A DNA stretch of 33,839 nt from CAYOLL01 sp964404765 [NCBI: uncultured Gemmatimonadota bacterium]. GTDB taxonomy: Bacteria; 4572-55. Shown one piece after another: positions 9,801-16,981 of this stretch. Location: the NCBI GenBank assembly GCA_964404765.1, contig CAYOLL010000060.1, positions 1 to 33,839 on the forward strand, in the 5' to 3' direction. Positions within the stretch are counted from its first letter, which is position 1, and each line of letters opens with the position of its first letter. The notes beneath the pieces were generated by a model. It made no database searches. It saw only the letters and a program-made list of their open reading frames with translations, and had not been told where the DNA came from. A program made the position numbers and the translations under genes.

Positions 9801-11515
9801 CGGTCTTCCAGGATGGCCGAAATCTCGTTGTTGCTCAGGCTGGCGCTATCCGCGGGGTTGTTCCGGAAATGGGTAAAAGCCCGCGTCGTGGGATCAAACC
9901 GGTCCAGGCCGCCGCCATAAGTGCCCAGCCAGATGATGCCGGAACGATCTTCGCACATCGCTTGTACGTAATCATGGCCCAGGCTGTTGCTGTTGGCCGG
10001 GTCATGCCGGTAGGCAAAGAATCTTTGTGTGGCCGGATCGAAACGGTTTAACCCGCCGCCGCTGGAGCCGATCCACAATTGGCCGCGCTTATCTTCCAAA
10101 AAAGACGTCACCACGTTGTGACCCAGACTGTACGGATCGGTCGAATCGTGCTTGAAGCGGGTAAAAGAGCCGGTCTGGCGATTGAAGCGGCACACCCCGC
10201 CATTGCCGGTGCCGAACCATAAGTTACCGGCGCGGTCTTCGATAATCGCCGCCACGTCATCCTGGCTTAAGCTGTGCGGATCGTCCTGTTGATAGCGGTA
10301 GACGGTAAAATCTTCCAGCCCTTTTTGGCGTTTGTCCGGATCAAGCCGGTTCAGGCCGCCGCCCTTGGTGCCGACCCACAAAACGCCGGCGCGGTCTTCG
10401 TAGACGGCCTGCACGACGGGATAGCTCAGGCTGCGCGGATTGCCGGGCCGCGTGGTGTAGATGGTGAACTTTTTGGGCGCGGGATCGACCTTGTTTAAGC
10501 CGCCGCCGCGAGTGCTGATCCACATCAGGCCGGATTGATCGCGGAAGATTTTGCGCACATCGTTGTTGCCGAGGCTAAGCGGGTTGGCCGGGTCATTTCT
10601 GAACTGAAAAAACTCGCCGGTCTGCAAGTCGAGCAGCGTCAAACCGCCGCTGTAGGCGCCGATCCACAAGTACAGACTATCGGCAAAGAGGGCATTAATC
10701 GTATTATCGCTCAGGCTGTTGGGATTGGCGGCATCGCTGACAAAGCGCACGGCTTGCCCGGTCAGCGGATTAAACCGGTTCAGGCCGTTGCGTGTGCCGA
10801 CCCACAAAACACTGTCGGAGGCCGGGTAGATGGCGCGCACCGGCGCTTCAGTCAAGGTGTGCGGATTGGCCGGATCGTGCTGATAGCGGGTAAAGCGGTT
10901 TTGACGCGGATCAAAGCGGTCCAGGCCGATATCCGTGCCCAGCCAGAGATCGCCGCGTCCGTCTTCGGCAATGGCCCAGACCCGGTTGTTGCTAAGGCTG
11001 TTGGAGTCAGCCGGATCATGCTGGTAACTGATAAAGCGGTCGTTGGCGCGATCATAGCGGTTCAGTCCGCCGTCGGCTGTGCTGATCCAGATATTGCCGG
11101 CGCGGTCTTTAAACAGCGCTTGCAGCCGGTTGCCGCTCAGGCTGTACGGATCGGCGGGGTCGTTCAGGTAGCGCTGAACCCGTTCGGTCGTCAAATCCAG
11201 CCGGTTCAAACCGCCGCCCCAGGTGCCGATCCAAACAGAATTGCTGTCAACCAACACATTGCCGGCGCTGTTGGAAGCCAGCGTCTGCAAGTCTTGCGGG
11301 TCGTTGCGCCAGACCTTAAAATCGTAGCCGTCATAGCGATTCACGCCGTCCTGCGTGCCCAGCCACAAAAAGCCCTGCCCGTCCTGATCGATGCCAAAAA
11401 CCGAGCCGTTGGAAAGACCGCGCTCCGTCCCCAGCCGCTCGAACTGATAGTCCGGCCGGGCCTGCGCGTATGTCCATAAATTGAGAATAAGCCACAAACT
11501 CAACAGCAAACGCAT
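6848..11515 (-). CDS. Periplasmic two-propeller hybrid kinase with kinase-receiver-kinase order
   Basis: About 1555 residues, from ATG 11515 (AAGGA just upstream; an in-frame GTG at 11536 is less likely). A signal peptide (about 1-20) precedes about 14 Reg_prop repeats, each with a core like LWLGT..GLNR, forming two predicted seven-bladed propellers (to about residue 730). A Y_Y_Y domain (about 735-800) and a membrane segment (about 812-833, [21 protein letters not shown]) follow. In the cytoplasm come H866 ([10 protein letters not shown]), an ATPase domain (GTGLGLS), and a receiver with D1191 ([10 protein letters not shown]) and K in VTKPF. After a coiled coil there is a second kinase core with H1303 ([13 protein letters not shown]) and its own ATPase domain ([19 protein letters not shown]-like [19 protein letters not shown]). 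Bacteroidetes relatives normally end with an AraC-type DNA-binding domain, which is absent here. It lies downstream of the toxin gene and 43 bases before the porin gene. Confidence 0.94.
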   Translation of the reverse strand: MRLLLSLWLILNLWTYAQARPDYQFERLGTERGLSNGSVFGIDQDGQGFLWLGTQDGVNRYDGYDFKVWRNDPQDLQTLASNSAGNVLVDSNSVWIGTWGGGLNRLDLTTERVQRYLNDPADPYSLSGNRLQALFKDRAGNIWISTADGGLNRYDRANDRFISYQHDPADSNSLSNNRVWAIAEDGRGDLWLGTDIGLDRFDPRQNRFTRYQHDPANPHTLTEAPVRAIYPASDSVLWVGTRNGLNRFNPLTGQAVRFVSDAANPNSLSDNTINALFADSLYLWIGAYSGGLTLLDLQTGEFFQFRNDPANPLSLGNNDVRKIFRDQSGLMWISTRGGGLNKVDPAPKKFTIYTTRPGNPRSLSYPVVQAVYEDRAGVLWVGTKGGGLNRLDPDKRQKGLEDFTVYRYQQDDPHSLSQDDVAAIIEDRAGNLWFGTGNGGVCRFNRQTGSFTRFKHDSTDPYSLGHNVVTSFLEDKRGQLWIGSSGGGLNRFDPATQRFFAYRHDPANSNSLGHDYVQAMCEDRSGIIWLGTYGGGLDRFDPTTRAFTHFRNNPADSASLSNNEISAILEDRQGRLWIATYAGGLNYLDRAYERFSHYRQKDGLPSDMIQGLLEDDNGRLWLSTNKGLAQFIVRPDQPPLIKNYTVVDGLIRNDEYANGVCFRNTRGEMFFGGANGLTVFRPDQLQDNPLIPPVILTDFLIFNLSVPIRDDPAHFLQRAVSFTDNITLSYRESVFSFEFTALNYRQPEKNRYAYKMDGFDADWTYTDARRRFVTYTNLDAGRYVFRVKGSNNDGVWNEHGVTLNLLITPPWWKTWWAYTFYALLALSAILGYVYWQRQKLENERRISEQLRRLDRLKDEFLANTSHELRTPLNGIIGLAESLVDGVAGAQNPQTLDNLGMIVHSGRRLMNLVNDILDFSKMKSSQLTLQLKPLHLHTVVEGVLTLSRPLLGGKNLMLINQIPPNTPPVDADENRLQQILYNLVGNAIKFTESGSVSVGAGIVADDKNALPRLSVWVADTGIGIAANHLERIFESFEQADGSTGREYGGTGLGLSITKHLVELHEGRISVESELGKGSRFSFTLALSQGGGSIDPALLSAIRRTPVSIMPEARVHPADETGPLKSNEPVIPFISDADNHHYNVLIVDDEPINLQVLSNHLTLKNYHIAQARNGPEALRLIDTGFKPDLVILDVMMPKMSGFDVCRKIREKHPASDVPVILLTAKNQTQDVTEGFNAGANDYVTKPFSKDELLARIHTQLDLSHLYNRLEEKVRERTHQLEEAHQKILRLEKDSLERQMAGGFAHEIRNALTGAAMVVQMVMTDGKTVCEINADLLNRLYHLLESPMDDQQWIEAMSYFNQLEENEKQLDSVLHLVHKSTERAMKVTTRIFEYSKLNDAHRGRDVLDLKELINQVMDEHRALIENLSILVELQLTATQKLTGLPAHLKAMIASLMENAIEALSETPTDHPRRVVIELNDTASGLLFKITDNANGISEATLKKIYEPFFTTKPTTGTGLGLNYARKLVELYGGAIEITSVEGQGTTVTVSLPILISEL

Positions 11516-11556
11516 AATCTTCCTTGTTGACAACACTCTCCAGGCATTTCAAAACA

Positions 11557-11940
11557 TTACCAGATAAGTTTTACGCCGTATTTGATAAAGTTGTTATCCT
11601 GACCGCACATTGAAATTGCTTCAGCCAACGCCTGTGAAACCAGCAAACGATCAAAAGGATCACGATGATAAAACGGAAGTTGCGCAACTTGAAGAATGTG
11701 TTCAAACTTGATGGGTAAAATTTCAAAACCATTGTTGGAAATTGCCTGATAAACTTCAGCGAGCGGAAGACGCAATTGCAGCTTACCCAAACTCATTTTG
11801 ATGGCCATTTCCCACAAACTAACCAGACTTACAAGTTTTGCGTTAGCATCATCTTCAATGGCGTTTCTGGCGGATTGGCTCAATTGCCGATCACCTTCCA
11901 AAAACCATATAAGCGCGTGGGTATCGAGCAGTATCTTCAT
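11557..11940 (-). CDS. vapC: PIN-domain toxin of a type II toxin-antitoxin pair
   Basis: A 127-residue PIN-domain protein, presumed to be a metal-dependent RNase of the VapC type held in check by the antitoxin just upstream. The sequence begins MKILLDTHALIWFLEGD with the first acidic residue D6. Further conserved acids occur in SLWEMAIK and in HRDPFDRLLVSQAL, and it ends in the typical YGVKLIW. The usual late acidic motif reads CGQDNNF here, keeping one aspartate, so activity is plausible. Its ATG overlaps the antitoxin stop by four bases (ATGA), showing translational coupling. It ends 41 bases before the hybrid kinase start on the same strand, so readthrough into the kinase-porin unit is possible. 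RNA target unknown. Confidence 0.9.
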   Translation of the reverse strand: MKILLDTHALIWFLEGDRQLSQSARNAIEDDANAKLVSLVSLWEMAIKMSLGKLQLRLPLAEVYQAISNNGFEILPIKFEHILQVAQLPFYHRDPFDRLLVSQALAEAISMCGQDNNFIKYGVKLIW

Positions 11941-12158
11941 TGCATATACTCCTTGAAATCTTCTAACGGCGCGTCAAAATCTTTGGTCATAATAAACGAG
12001 CCCTTCAGGCAGCCGAAGACCGGTTTCTTTGCCCTCTTACGCTTTGTTTGTTTTTTTACGCCATGTTTGTGCTGAAGAAATTCAATGAAATCGAGCGCTT
12101 CCTTTTGTAAGACAACCGGCAATTGCGCCAGTTCATTCAGAACAAGCTGGGTATTCAT
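11937..12158 (-). CDS. DUF2281-type antitoxin
   Basis: A 73-residue partner of the PIN toxin. The N terminus (NELAQLPVVLQKEALDFIEF) is the helix typical of DUF2281 proteins. A lysine-rich hinge (KKQTKRKRAKK) is followed by a C-terminal tail (FGCLKGSFIMTKDFDAPLE) of the kind that threads into the PIN active site. Known relatives neutralise PIN toxins and often autoregulate the pair. GGAG lies about eleven bases before ATG 12158. Four-base overlap with the toxin gene. A possible 50-residue reading frame (12207-12359) ends 48 bases upstream on the same strand. The lysine-rich linker is unusually basic and might contact DNA or RNA; that is inference. Confidence 0.85.
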   Translation of the reverse strand: MNTQLVLNELAQLPVVLQKEALDFIEFLQHKHGVKKQTKRKRAKKPVFGCLKGSFIMTKDFDAPLEDFKEYMQ

Positions 12159-12206
12159 TATAAAAGATCTCCGCGTTAAAGTTAATCCAATAGTTGAATG
12201 CCGCTG

Positions 12207-12359
12207 TTACTTTTTGACGGGTTGGGCATAACGCTCTTCCCATTGATCGGCAAAATACTCTAACAGCAGACTTAGAAAGGAGCCGCCCACATCCCTGACG
12301 TGATGCCCATTCCACAAGAAAGTGAGACATGCGGCAAAACGGCGCATTGAATATAACAT
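12207..12359 (-). CDS. Doubtful 50-residue reading frame or gene remnant
   Basis: A short frame from ATG 12359 (or ATG 12347) to TAA 12207. The C-terminal half reads like real protein (DVGGSFLSLLLEYFADQWEE, then RYAQPVKK), while the N-terminal part is unconvincing. It may be the tail of a gene whose beginning was lost when the adjacent inverted-repeat element arrived. No family recognised and no clear ribosome binding site. Confidence 0.2.
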   Translation of the reverse strand: MLYSMRRFAACLTFLWNGHHVRDVGGSFLSLLLEYFADQWEERYAQPVKK

Positions 12360-12407
12360 GTTGATAAATATTGTGATGTGATTTATTTAAAAATCTACTT
12401 TCTTGGG

Positions 12408-12580
12408 AGTAGTACAGCCCGGCAGAAGTTCGTCGGGAGTTATTCCAACTGCATCAGATGTCATTCAGTAGGAATCTTTTTTCAAATTAGCATTGTGCTA
12501 TCGTCAAAAAAGATTCTTTCAGAATGACGCCACCGGCCGGCTGTTGAACTCCAGACGAATTTATGCCGACGTGCAGTAGT
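12408..12580. mobile_element. MITE-like inverted-repeat element, copy A
   Basis: About 170 bases with imperfect outer arms and a strong inner inverted repeat. The outer arm around 12410-12440 (..GGCAGAAGTTCGTCGGGAGTT) is complementary, with mismatches, to 12548-12580. The inner arms are GTCATTCAGTAGGAATCTTT from 12460 and its near reverse complement ending at 12528. The same inner core occurs in the element at 16774-16913 with different outer ends. No coding capacity. A non-autonomous transposon derivative or structured extragenic repeat is likely. No clear target duplication seen. Confidence 0.55.
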
Positions 12581-12639
12581 TGGAAAATCAGTCCGCTATC
12601 AAAAGTAAAGCAAAATGCGTTTTTGAGCAAGATTTAAAA

Positions 12640-13344
12640 TTAACCGGCCGGTGCGCTCCAATTGGCGCGTTCTTCCCGATCCAGTTGGCGTAAATGATGC
12701 GAGGCGCTGTATAAAATGATGACCAGCATGAAAAATACCGCCAGGCCGGCAACCATATCCAGCAGCAAAATGGTCTGACCAAAGATGGTTATTTTTTGCT
12801 GAAAGATCAGGACGGTATTCAACAGGATGAGCAGGACCCGTCCTTCGGTGGTGGAGACGCCCATAAACGAGATTTGGAAAACATGGGTCGTTGTCGTCGC
12901 CAAATAAACATTAATGGCGGCGATAAAAAACAGTGACAGAAAAAGCCAGGCCAGAACCGGCGTCATCAGCGTGGAATAGGCCAGGCCGAACATGAGGGCG
13001 GTCACGCCAAATGCGTCCACCAGATGATCCAGATAGTAGCCGTATTTGGGGCGCTGCTGCTTCCGTACGCGGGCCAGCGTCCCGTCCATGCTATCGCCCA
13101 GCCAGTTGATGACATGGCCCAGGCTGGCCAGCATCAAAAACCCCCAGTGCGTTGCTGCATAAAAGTAGGCAATCCCGCTGATAACAAGCCCGGTTAATCC
13201 GAAATAGGTCAGCATATCCGGTGTGATTTGACGCGGCAGATAACCGGCCAGCCAGACCAGAAAGCGTTTTTCCGGCACAGCCAGCAGACTGGTCTGGATG
13301 CGCTGTTCACTCAGATGCTGCGCTGTCGTTGTTGTTGCGCTCAT
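12640..13344 (-). CDS. CDP-alcohol phosphatidyltransferase family protein
   Basis: A 234-residue membrane enzyme of the family that swaps CMP of a CDP-alcohol for another alcohol in phospholipid synthesis. The full family signature is present: D..DG..AR, eight residues, G...D...D, seen as DSMDGTLARVR followed by GYYLDHLVD. About six membrane helices follow the usual pattern. The start is ATG 13344, directly after GGGAGGAAC on the minus strand; the longer frame to 13407 would add residues encoded by a repeat-like stretch and is not favoured. Substrate (inositol, glycerol phosphate, choline or other) cannot be read from the motif. It stands alone, between an inverted-repeat element and a gene remnant. 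Confidence 0.88.
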   Translation of the reverse strand: MSATTTTAQHLSEQRIQTSLLAVPEKRFLVWLAGYLPRQITPDMLTYFGLTGLVISGIAYFYAATHWGFLMLASLGHVINWLGDSMDGTLARVRKQQRPKYGYYLDHLVDAFGVTALMFGLAYSTLMTPVLAWLFLSLFFIAAINVYLATTTTHVFQISFMGVSTTEGRVLLILLNTVLIFQQKITIFGQTILLLDMVAGLAVFFMLVIILYSASHHLRQLDREERANWSAPAG

Positions 13345-13437
13345 GTGTTCCTCCCGGTTTAAAGTTGAAGGTCGAAAGTCGAAAGGTGTGACAATTGGGG
13401 CATACAATCTGGGTTTATCGTTATTCCGTGTTTTGTC

Positions 13438-13972
13438 ATGCGGGGGAATAAGGGTTCATGGGATTATGACAATCACGGCGCGATGATAAACATGGATCCG
13501 GCCACGGATCGCGTCGTCTCGGCAGCGGCTTTGGGCGATGACAGCGCCTATCTTTACGGCGGCAGCAGTCTGACTTATCCGGGTGCGCCGGCAAGACAGC
13601 TTTAAGATTGATGTCAAAGTCGTCGTGCCGAACATCGCCAATCTGCCGCAGCGTGAAATCTGCGACATGCCCGGCGGCGGCTTTTGCCAGAACGTGCCCT
13701 GTCCGTCCCCAACCCAAGCAGCGTCGGCGCAGACTCCATGACCTTTACCGACCGCCGAACTGGTTTCGCTGACCGGCTCGTCGCTGGCTGCCCGCGTTTT
13801 GGACTATCTCAATGTCGGCATGACCGGCGGCCCGGTCGGCAATTCGATCACCGGCAAAGTCGCTGCTGCCGATACGTTGGAAACCTTCTTTGTCCAATAC
13901 TGCGATGCGGGCGAATACACCCTGCAAGCCGGAGATTTTAGCGAGACAAAGCGAATGGTACTGATGCGTTAG
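13438..13972 (+). pseudogene. Frameshifted remnant of an unidentified gene
   Basis: Two codon-like segments in different frames make one continuous protein-like sequence. Segment one runs from ATG 13438 (MRGNKGSWDYDNHGAMINMD.., ..GDDSAYLYGGSSLTYPG) to a stop just after 13600. Segment two, shifted by one base, begins near 13595 (DSFKIDVKVVVPNIANLPQR, EICDMPGGGFCQNVPCPSP), crosses an in-frame TGA at 13739, and continues (LVSLTGSSLAARVLDYLNVG, GNSITGKVAAADTLETFFVQ, YCDAGEYTLQAGDFSETKRM) to TAG 13970-13972. One frameshift and one stop in about 178 codons indicate decay of a gene, perhaps a secreted protein. The cysteines and glycine-rich turns fit an extracellular domain but no family is recognised. 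A sequencing error could explain the frameshift but not also the stop. Confidence 0.5.
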
Positions 13973-14319
13973 CGTTATTTTAAATTCGGCAATGAAAAAA
14001 AACGGGGGTAAATTATATGCGCGCCCCGCCTTCTTATCGGCGATGCCCATCAGCCCCAATTGCTGTTTTTGCTTGCATTTTTAAGCGCATGGCTTTATTT
14101 TAAAGCCGTTTAGGTAAATAAAAATTGAAAGGAGGTCTGGGGAAAAGAAAAAATTTGGACGATAAATACGATGATTTTGTATTGGCAGATTTATATTCTA
14201 AGTGGATTACTTGAAGAGAAGATTAATCCTAATTTATTATAGTTAAATAGCCGGACAGAAAGGTTAAAAATGCCTGTTTATTATGCCCGACTATTTAGTT
14301 ACTCATTCTTGGAGGATTT
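13973..14319. other. AT-rich intergenic region with promoter and leader hairpin
   Basis: About 350 bases without a gene, markedly more AT-rich than its surroundings. It includes a small hairpin GGCTTT-ATTTT-AAAGCC (14092-14107), a candidate promoter at 14211-14240, an inverted repeat at 14241-14300 and the ribosome binding site TTGGAGG of the next gene. Confidence 0.55.
14211..14300 (+). promoter_or_regulatory. Candidate promoter and inverted repeat before the outer-membrane protein gene
   Basis: TTGAAG (14211-14216) and TATTAT (14235-14240) with an 18-base spacer form a plausible sigma-70 type promoter. Immediately after the -10 box, AGTTAAATAGCCGG (14241-14254) is an imperfect reverse complement of CCCGACTATTTAGTT (14286-14300). 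Start of transcription would fall in the left arm, so the repeat may be an operator or a leader hairpin close to the ribosome binding site. Confidence 0.35.
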
Positions 14320-14853
14320 ATGAAAAAGAGTTTATTGATTCTGTGCGCTATTATACTTGGTTCCATGTCTTCGGCCAACGCGGGCGCAAGGTTTGGTCTT
14401 AATGTCGGCGCTTATCTGCCGACCGGTGATGCCGCGGATATCTATACAGTCTCACCCGGTTTAAACTTGGTCGTTGTGGCTTCGATGAACGAGAAGATGA
14501 GTATCGAAGGAAACGCAGGCATGTGGATATTAACGCTGAAAAGCGAGTATAAAGATCCTTTAGAGGCTCTTGGTTATGAATTAACCACCGGAATAATTCC
14601 GGTAACCGGGGGCATTCGCTATGGCATAAATCCCAACCTTCATTTGGATGGCGGGGCCGGTTATTACCTTAACAGATTTGTGGTTGAGGATAAAACTTCC
14701 GGTGAAACATTTTCAGAGGGCGACGATGTTATCGGAGCTTATTTTGGCGCCGGTTATACCATGGGCAAAATTGACATATCCGGTCGTGTCCACCTGCCGG
14801 ATTTTTCCGATCCCTTTGTTGGTCTATCGGTCGGTTTTCTGTTAGGTAAATAG
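14320..14853 (+). CDS. Small outer-membrane beta-barrel protein
   Basis: A 177-residue exported protein. The signal peptide is plain (KKSLLILCAIILGSMSSANA, cleavage after about residue 22). The mature sequence alternates aromatic/hydrophobic and polar residues in eight or so predicted strands (RFGLNVGAYLPTGDA, GGIRYGINPNLHLDGGAGYY, GAYFGAGYTMGKIDISGRVH) and resembles the small OmpA/OmpW-like beta-barrel superfamily. It lacks a C-terminal aromatic residue, ending FLLGK. The ribosome binding site TTGGAGG precedes ATG 14320 and a very strong terminator follows, so it is a single-gene unit. Exact role unknown. Confidence 0.75.
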   Translation: MKKSLLILCAIILGSMSSANAGARFGLNVGAYLPTGDAADIYTVSPGLNLVVVASMNEKMSIEGNAGMWILTLKSEYKDPLEALGYELTTGIIPVTGGIRYGINPNLHLDGGAGYYLNRFVVEDKTSGETFSEGDDVIGAYFGAGYTMGKIDISGRVHLPDFSDPFVGLSVGFLLGK

Positions 14854-14883
14854 TTCTGGTTTCAAAAGCTATCGTTTTTTAAG

Positions 14884-14940
14884 CCGCCAATAAAAAAGCC
14901 GGATGCGCATTATATGTGCATCCGGCTTTTTTATTGGCGG
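14884..14940 (+). terminator. Very long perfect terminator hairpin
   Basis: CCGCCAATAAAAAAGCCGG... (14884 on) pairs through about 25 bases with the mirrored arm ending at 14940, with a loop near TTATA. The G+C-rich core GCCGGATGC/GCATCCGGC is followed by TTTTTT, and because the A-run and T-run are both inside the stem it should work on either strand. It ends the outer-membrane protein transcript 30 bases after the stop codon. Confidence 0.9.
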
Positions 14941-14970
14941 TAACTGCCGGGCACGTTACATTGTTTCAGC

Positions 14971-14999
14971 TTGCATTTTTCTGCCATGTGCTGTATTAT
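14971..14999 (+). promoter_or_regulatory. Candidate promoter for the ABC1/UbiB gene
   Basis: TTGCAT (14971-14976), 17-base spacer, TATTAT (14994-14999): close to the sigma-70 consensus, located right after the terminator. Transcription would start at about 15005-15007, which puts the first ATG (15008) at or next to the 5' end of the message. Confidence 0.5.
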
Positions 15000-15007
15000 T
15001 TTTGGCT

Positions 15008-16753
15008 ATGCCGCGATCACCAAATATTGAGCCTCAACCCGACGATCCCATGCACACCAACGCAAATCCAAACAATACGCGCCCGAATCAGCCGCCCCGA
15101 AAACCGGAACGTCACCCGCTATCGGCGTTTAATCCGTTGGCGCCGTATCGAGGTGTTGTCCAGCGTTTTTTTATCTTGTATCGGCATGTTTTGGGGTTGA
15201 TGGCCGGCGGCTTTATAGCTTTTGTGGATGCCATGCCCGCCTACAAAAAAGAGGGCTTGAATTCAGCAGGGCCGCGCCTGCTGGCCGCCATTTTGCGCCT
15301 GCTGACGGATCGGGAAATGTACAGCAAGTCGTTTCCGATTCAACTGCGCTTGCGTCTGCAACTCCTGGGCCCTACTTATGTTAAGCTGGGTCAGATTATG
15401 GCCATCCGCGAGGACATTCTGCCCAAAAATATCACCACCGAACTGGCATATTTGCTGGATCGTGTCCCGGCAGTATCCTTTGATCTGGTGCGCGGCATTA
15501 TCGAAGACAGCCTGGGCGGTCCGCTGGAAGATCTGTTTGAATCCGTTAGCGAAACACCCATTGGCTCGGCCTCCATCGGCCAGACGCATCTGGCCCGCAC
15601 CCGAAGCGGCGAACCGGTCGTGGTCAAAATCATCAAGCCCGGTATCCGCGATACGATCCTGTCCGATCTGATGCTGCTGCAAATTCTCGGCCGCTTTCTG
15701 GAGTGGATTATCCCGCGTTATCAACCCAAAATCATTATTCAGGAGTTTTGCCGCTATACCGAAAAAGAAACGGATTTGACCTGCGAGGCCGACCACGCCG
15801 AAATCTTTGCCGTCAATTTTGTCAATAATCCCGATGTGGCCTTTCCCCGCATTTATCGCCGCCTGAGTTCCAAAGATGTGCTGTGCATGGAATATTTTCA
15901 GGGTATCAAACCGAACGATCCGCGCGTTTTTGAACTCAGCCCCGAAGAGCGTCAGAAAATTATTGACGTGGGCACGGGCGCCGTTATTCAAATGTTGTAC
16001 GCCGACGGTTTTTTTCATGCCGATTTGCATGCCGGCAACTTGATCGGCCTGCCCGGTCCTCGCGTTGGTTTTATTGATCTGGGTATGGTCGGACGATTTG
16101 AAGAGCGCACGAAACAGAACATGCTCTACTATTTTCACGCATTGGTCAACGGTGACGTGGAAGGTTCCGCCCGCTATCTGCAAGGCATGGCCAAGGTGGA
16201 CAAAGGCGGCGATCCATACGGCTTTAAACGCGCAGTTACCGACCTGTGCCGGCGTTACTATTTACGCGCCTCGGAGGGTCAATTCAGTCTGGCCCAGTTG
16301 ATTATGGAATCCATGCGCATCGGCGGACAGTATCGCATCTTTTTCCCGGTCGAGATGACCTTGATGGTCAAAGCGCTTGTCACTTTCGAAGGCGTCGGGC
16401 AGCTATTAGACCCGAATCTGGACATCCCCGGCCTGTCGCGCAAGCATATTGGCCGAATTTATGCCGCCCGCTATCATCCCAAAATGCTGGCCCGCCAATT
16501 TGCGCGCGGTCTGCCGGAAATGGTGGATGTGATGGTGCGCTTCCCGGAGTTGATTTCCGATGGCTCACGCTATTTTGAAGACGTGGTGACCCGTGCGCCA
16601 AAAATGGAAGCGCCGGTGCCCGGCTTGCGCAGCAGCATTCTGGCCGGGTCTTGTATTATCGGCGGTGTCCTGGCGGTGACCGAAGGCGCGCCGCCACTCT
16701 TGTGGATTGTGTTATTTACAGTCGGCATTTTGCTGGCGTTGCTGGGGAAGTAA
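15008..16753 (+). CDS. ABC1/UbiB-family atypical kinase
   Basis: About 581 residues. Family proteins are atypical kinase/ATPase-like proteins, in many bacteria needed for quinone synthesis or lipid handling at the membrane. Visible motifs: the family K..GQ motif in YVKLGQIMAIREDILP, SIGQTHLAR (alanine/glycine-rich loop region), the ATP-site lysine K207 in VVVKIIKPG, DGFFHADLHAGN with D339, and the metal-binding FIDLGMVGRF. Two C-terminal membrane helices (AGSCIIGGVLAVTEGAPPLL, WIVLFTVGILLALLGK) anchor it. The open frame extends up to 14903, but that part is the terminator hairpin, so the start must lie after 14940. ATG 15008 sits just after the -10 box and has no ribosome binding site, so a leaderless message or the later ATG 15053 are the options. 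No quinone genes are nearby. Confidence 0.88.
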   Translation: MPRSPNIEPQPDDPMHTNANPNNTRPNQPPRKPERHPLSAFNPLAPYRGVVQRFFILYRHVLGLMAGGFIAFVDAMPAYKKEGLNSAGPRLLAAILRLLTDREMYSKSFPIQLRLRLQLLGPTYVKLGQIMAIREDILPKNITTELAYLLDRVPAVSFDLVRGIIEDSLGGPLEDLFESVSETPIGSASIGQTHLARTRSGEPVVVKIIKPGIRDTILSDLMLLQILGRFLEWIIPRYQPKIIIQEFCRYTEKETDLTCEADHAEIFAVNFVNNPDVAFPRIYRRLSSKDVLCMEYFQGIKPNDPRVFELSPEERQKIIDVGTGAVIQMLYADGFFHADLHAGNLIGLPGPRVGFIDLGMVGRFEERTKQNMLYYFHALVNGDVEGSARYLQGMAKVDKGGDPYGFKRAVTDLCRRYYLRASEGQFSLAQLIMESMRIGGQYRIFFPVEMTLMVKALVTFEGVGQLLDPNLDIPGLSRKHIGRIYAARYHPKMLARQFARGLPEMVDVMVRFPELISDGSRYFEDVVTRAPKMEAPVPGLRSSILAGSCIIGGVLAVTEGAPPLLWIVLFTVGILLALLGK

Positions 16754-16758
16754 TTAAA

Positions 16759-16928
16759 GACAACGCTACAAAGTGTACTAGTCAACGACTTGTCGAACAC
16801 TGTCATTCCGAAGGAATCTTTTTGCAAGCTTGTACAAACCCCGTTAAAAGATTCCTTCAGAATGACATCCGATCAAAACTGTGGAAGTGTTCAAGAGGTT
16901 GTTGACTAGTACAGACAACGCCACAAAG
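16759..16928. repeat. 15-bp direct repeats flanking element copy B
   Basis: GACAACGCTACAAAG (16759-16773) and GACAACGCCACAAAG (16914-16928) differ at one base and abut the two ends of the inverted-repeat element exactly. They look like a target duplication, although 15 bases is long for a small DNA transposon, and the sequence may itself be a dispersed repeat. Confidence 0.7.
16774..16913. mobile_element. MITE-like element, copy B (140 bp)
   Basis: Perfect 13-base terminal inverted repeats TGTACTAGTCAAC (16774-16786) and GTTGACTAGTACA (16901-16913) bound a 140-bp element with no coding capacity. Inside, GTCATTCCGAAGGAATCTTT (from 16802) and AAAAGATTCCTTCAGAATGAC (ending 16866) form a second inverted repeat shared with the element at 12408-12580. 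The whole can fold into one long hairpin. It lies between the UbiB-type gene and the MASE1 kinase gene. Confidence 0.75.
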
Positions 16929-16981
16929 GCACGAAAACACTAAGTTTCGGTTGTAATTTTATAAAGAGGATTGCCAGGCCT

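Larger units (their letters stand above)
12159..12639. other. Gene-poor region with an inverted-repeat element
   Basis: About 480 bases with no confident gene. It holds a doubtful 50-residue frame (12207-12359, minus) and an inverted-repeat element (12408-12580), both listed separately. The rest is AT-rich and featureless. Confidence 0.5.

Noticed and set aside
10535-11479. Long plus-strand reading frame of 314 codons
   Set aside because: It is antisense to the propeller repeats of the hybrid kinase; its periodic composition mirrors the repeats and no family is seen.
6848-11515. Regular repeated sequence that might be taken for a CRISPR or tandem-repeat array
   Set aside because: The regularity comes from about 14 degenerate Reg_prop coding repeats; there are no exact repeats with unique spacers.
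12133-12330. Minus-strand 65-codon frame overlapping the antitoxin start
   Set aside because: Overlaps the antitoxin's start and reads as noise; a different frame here (12207-12359) looks slightly more protein-like and is listed at low confidence.
15263-16183. Minus-strand reading frame of 306 codons
   Set aside because: Antisense to the UbiB-type kinase motifs.
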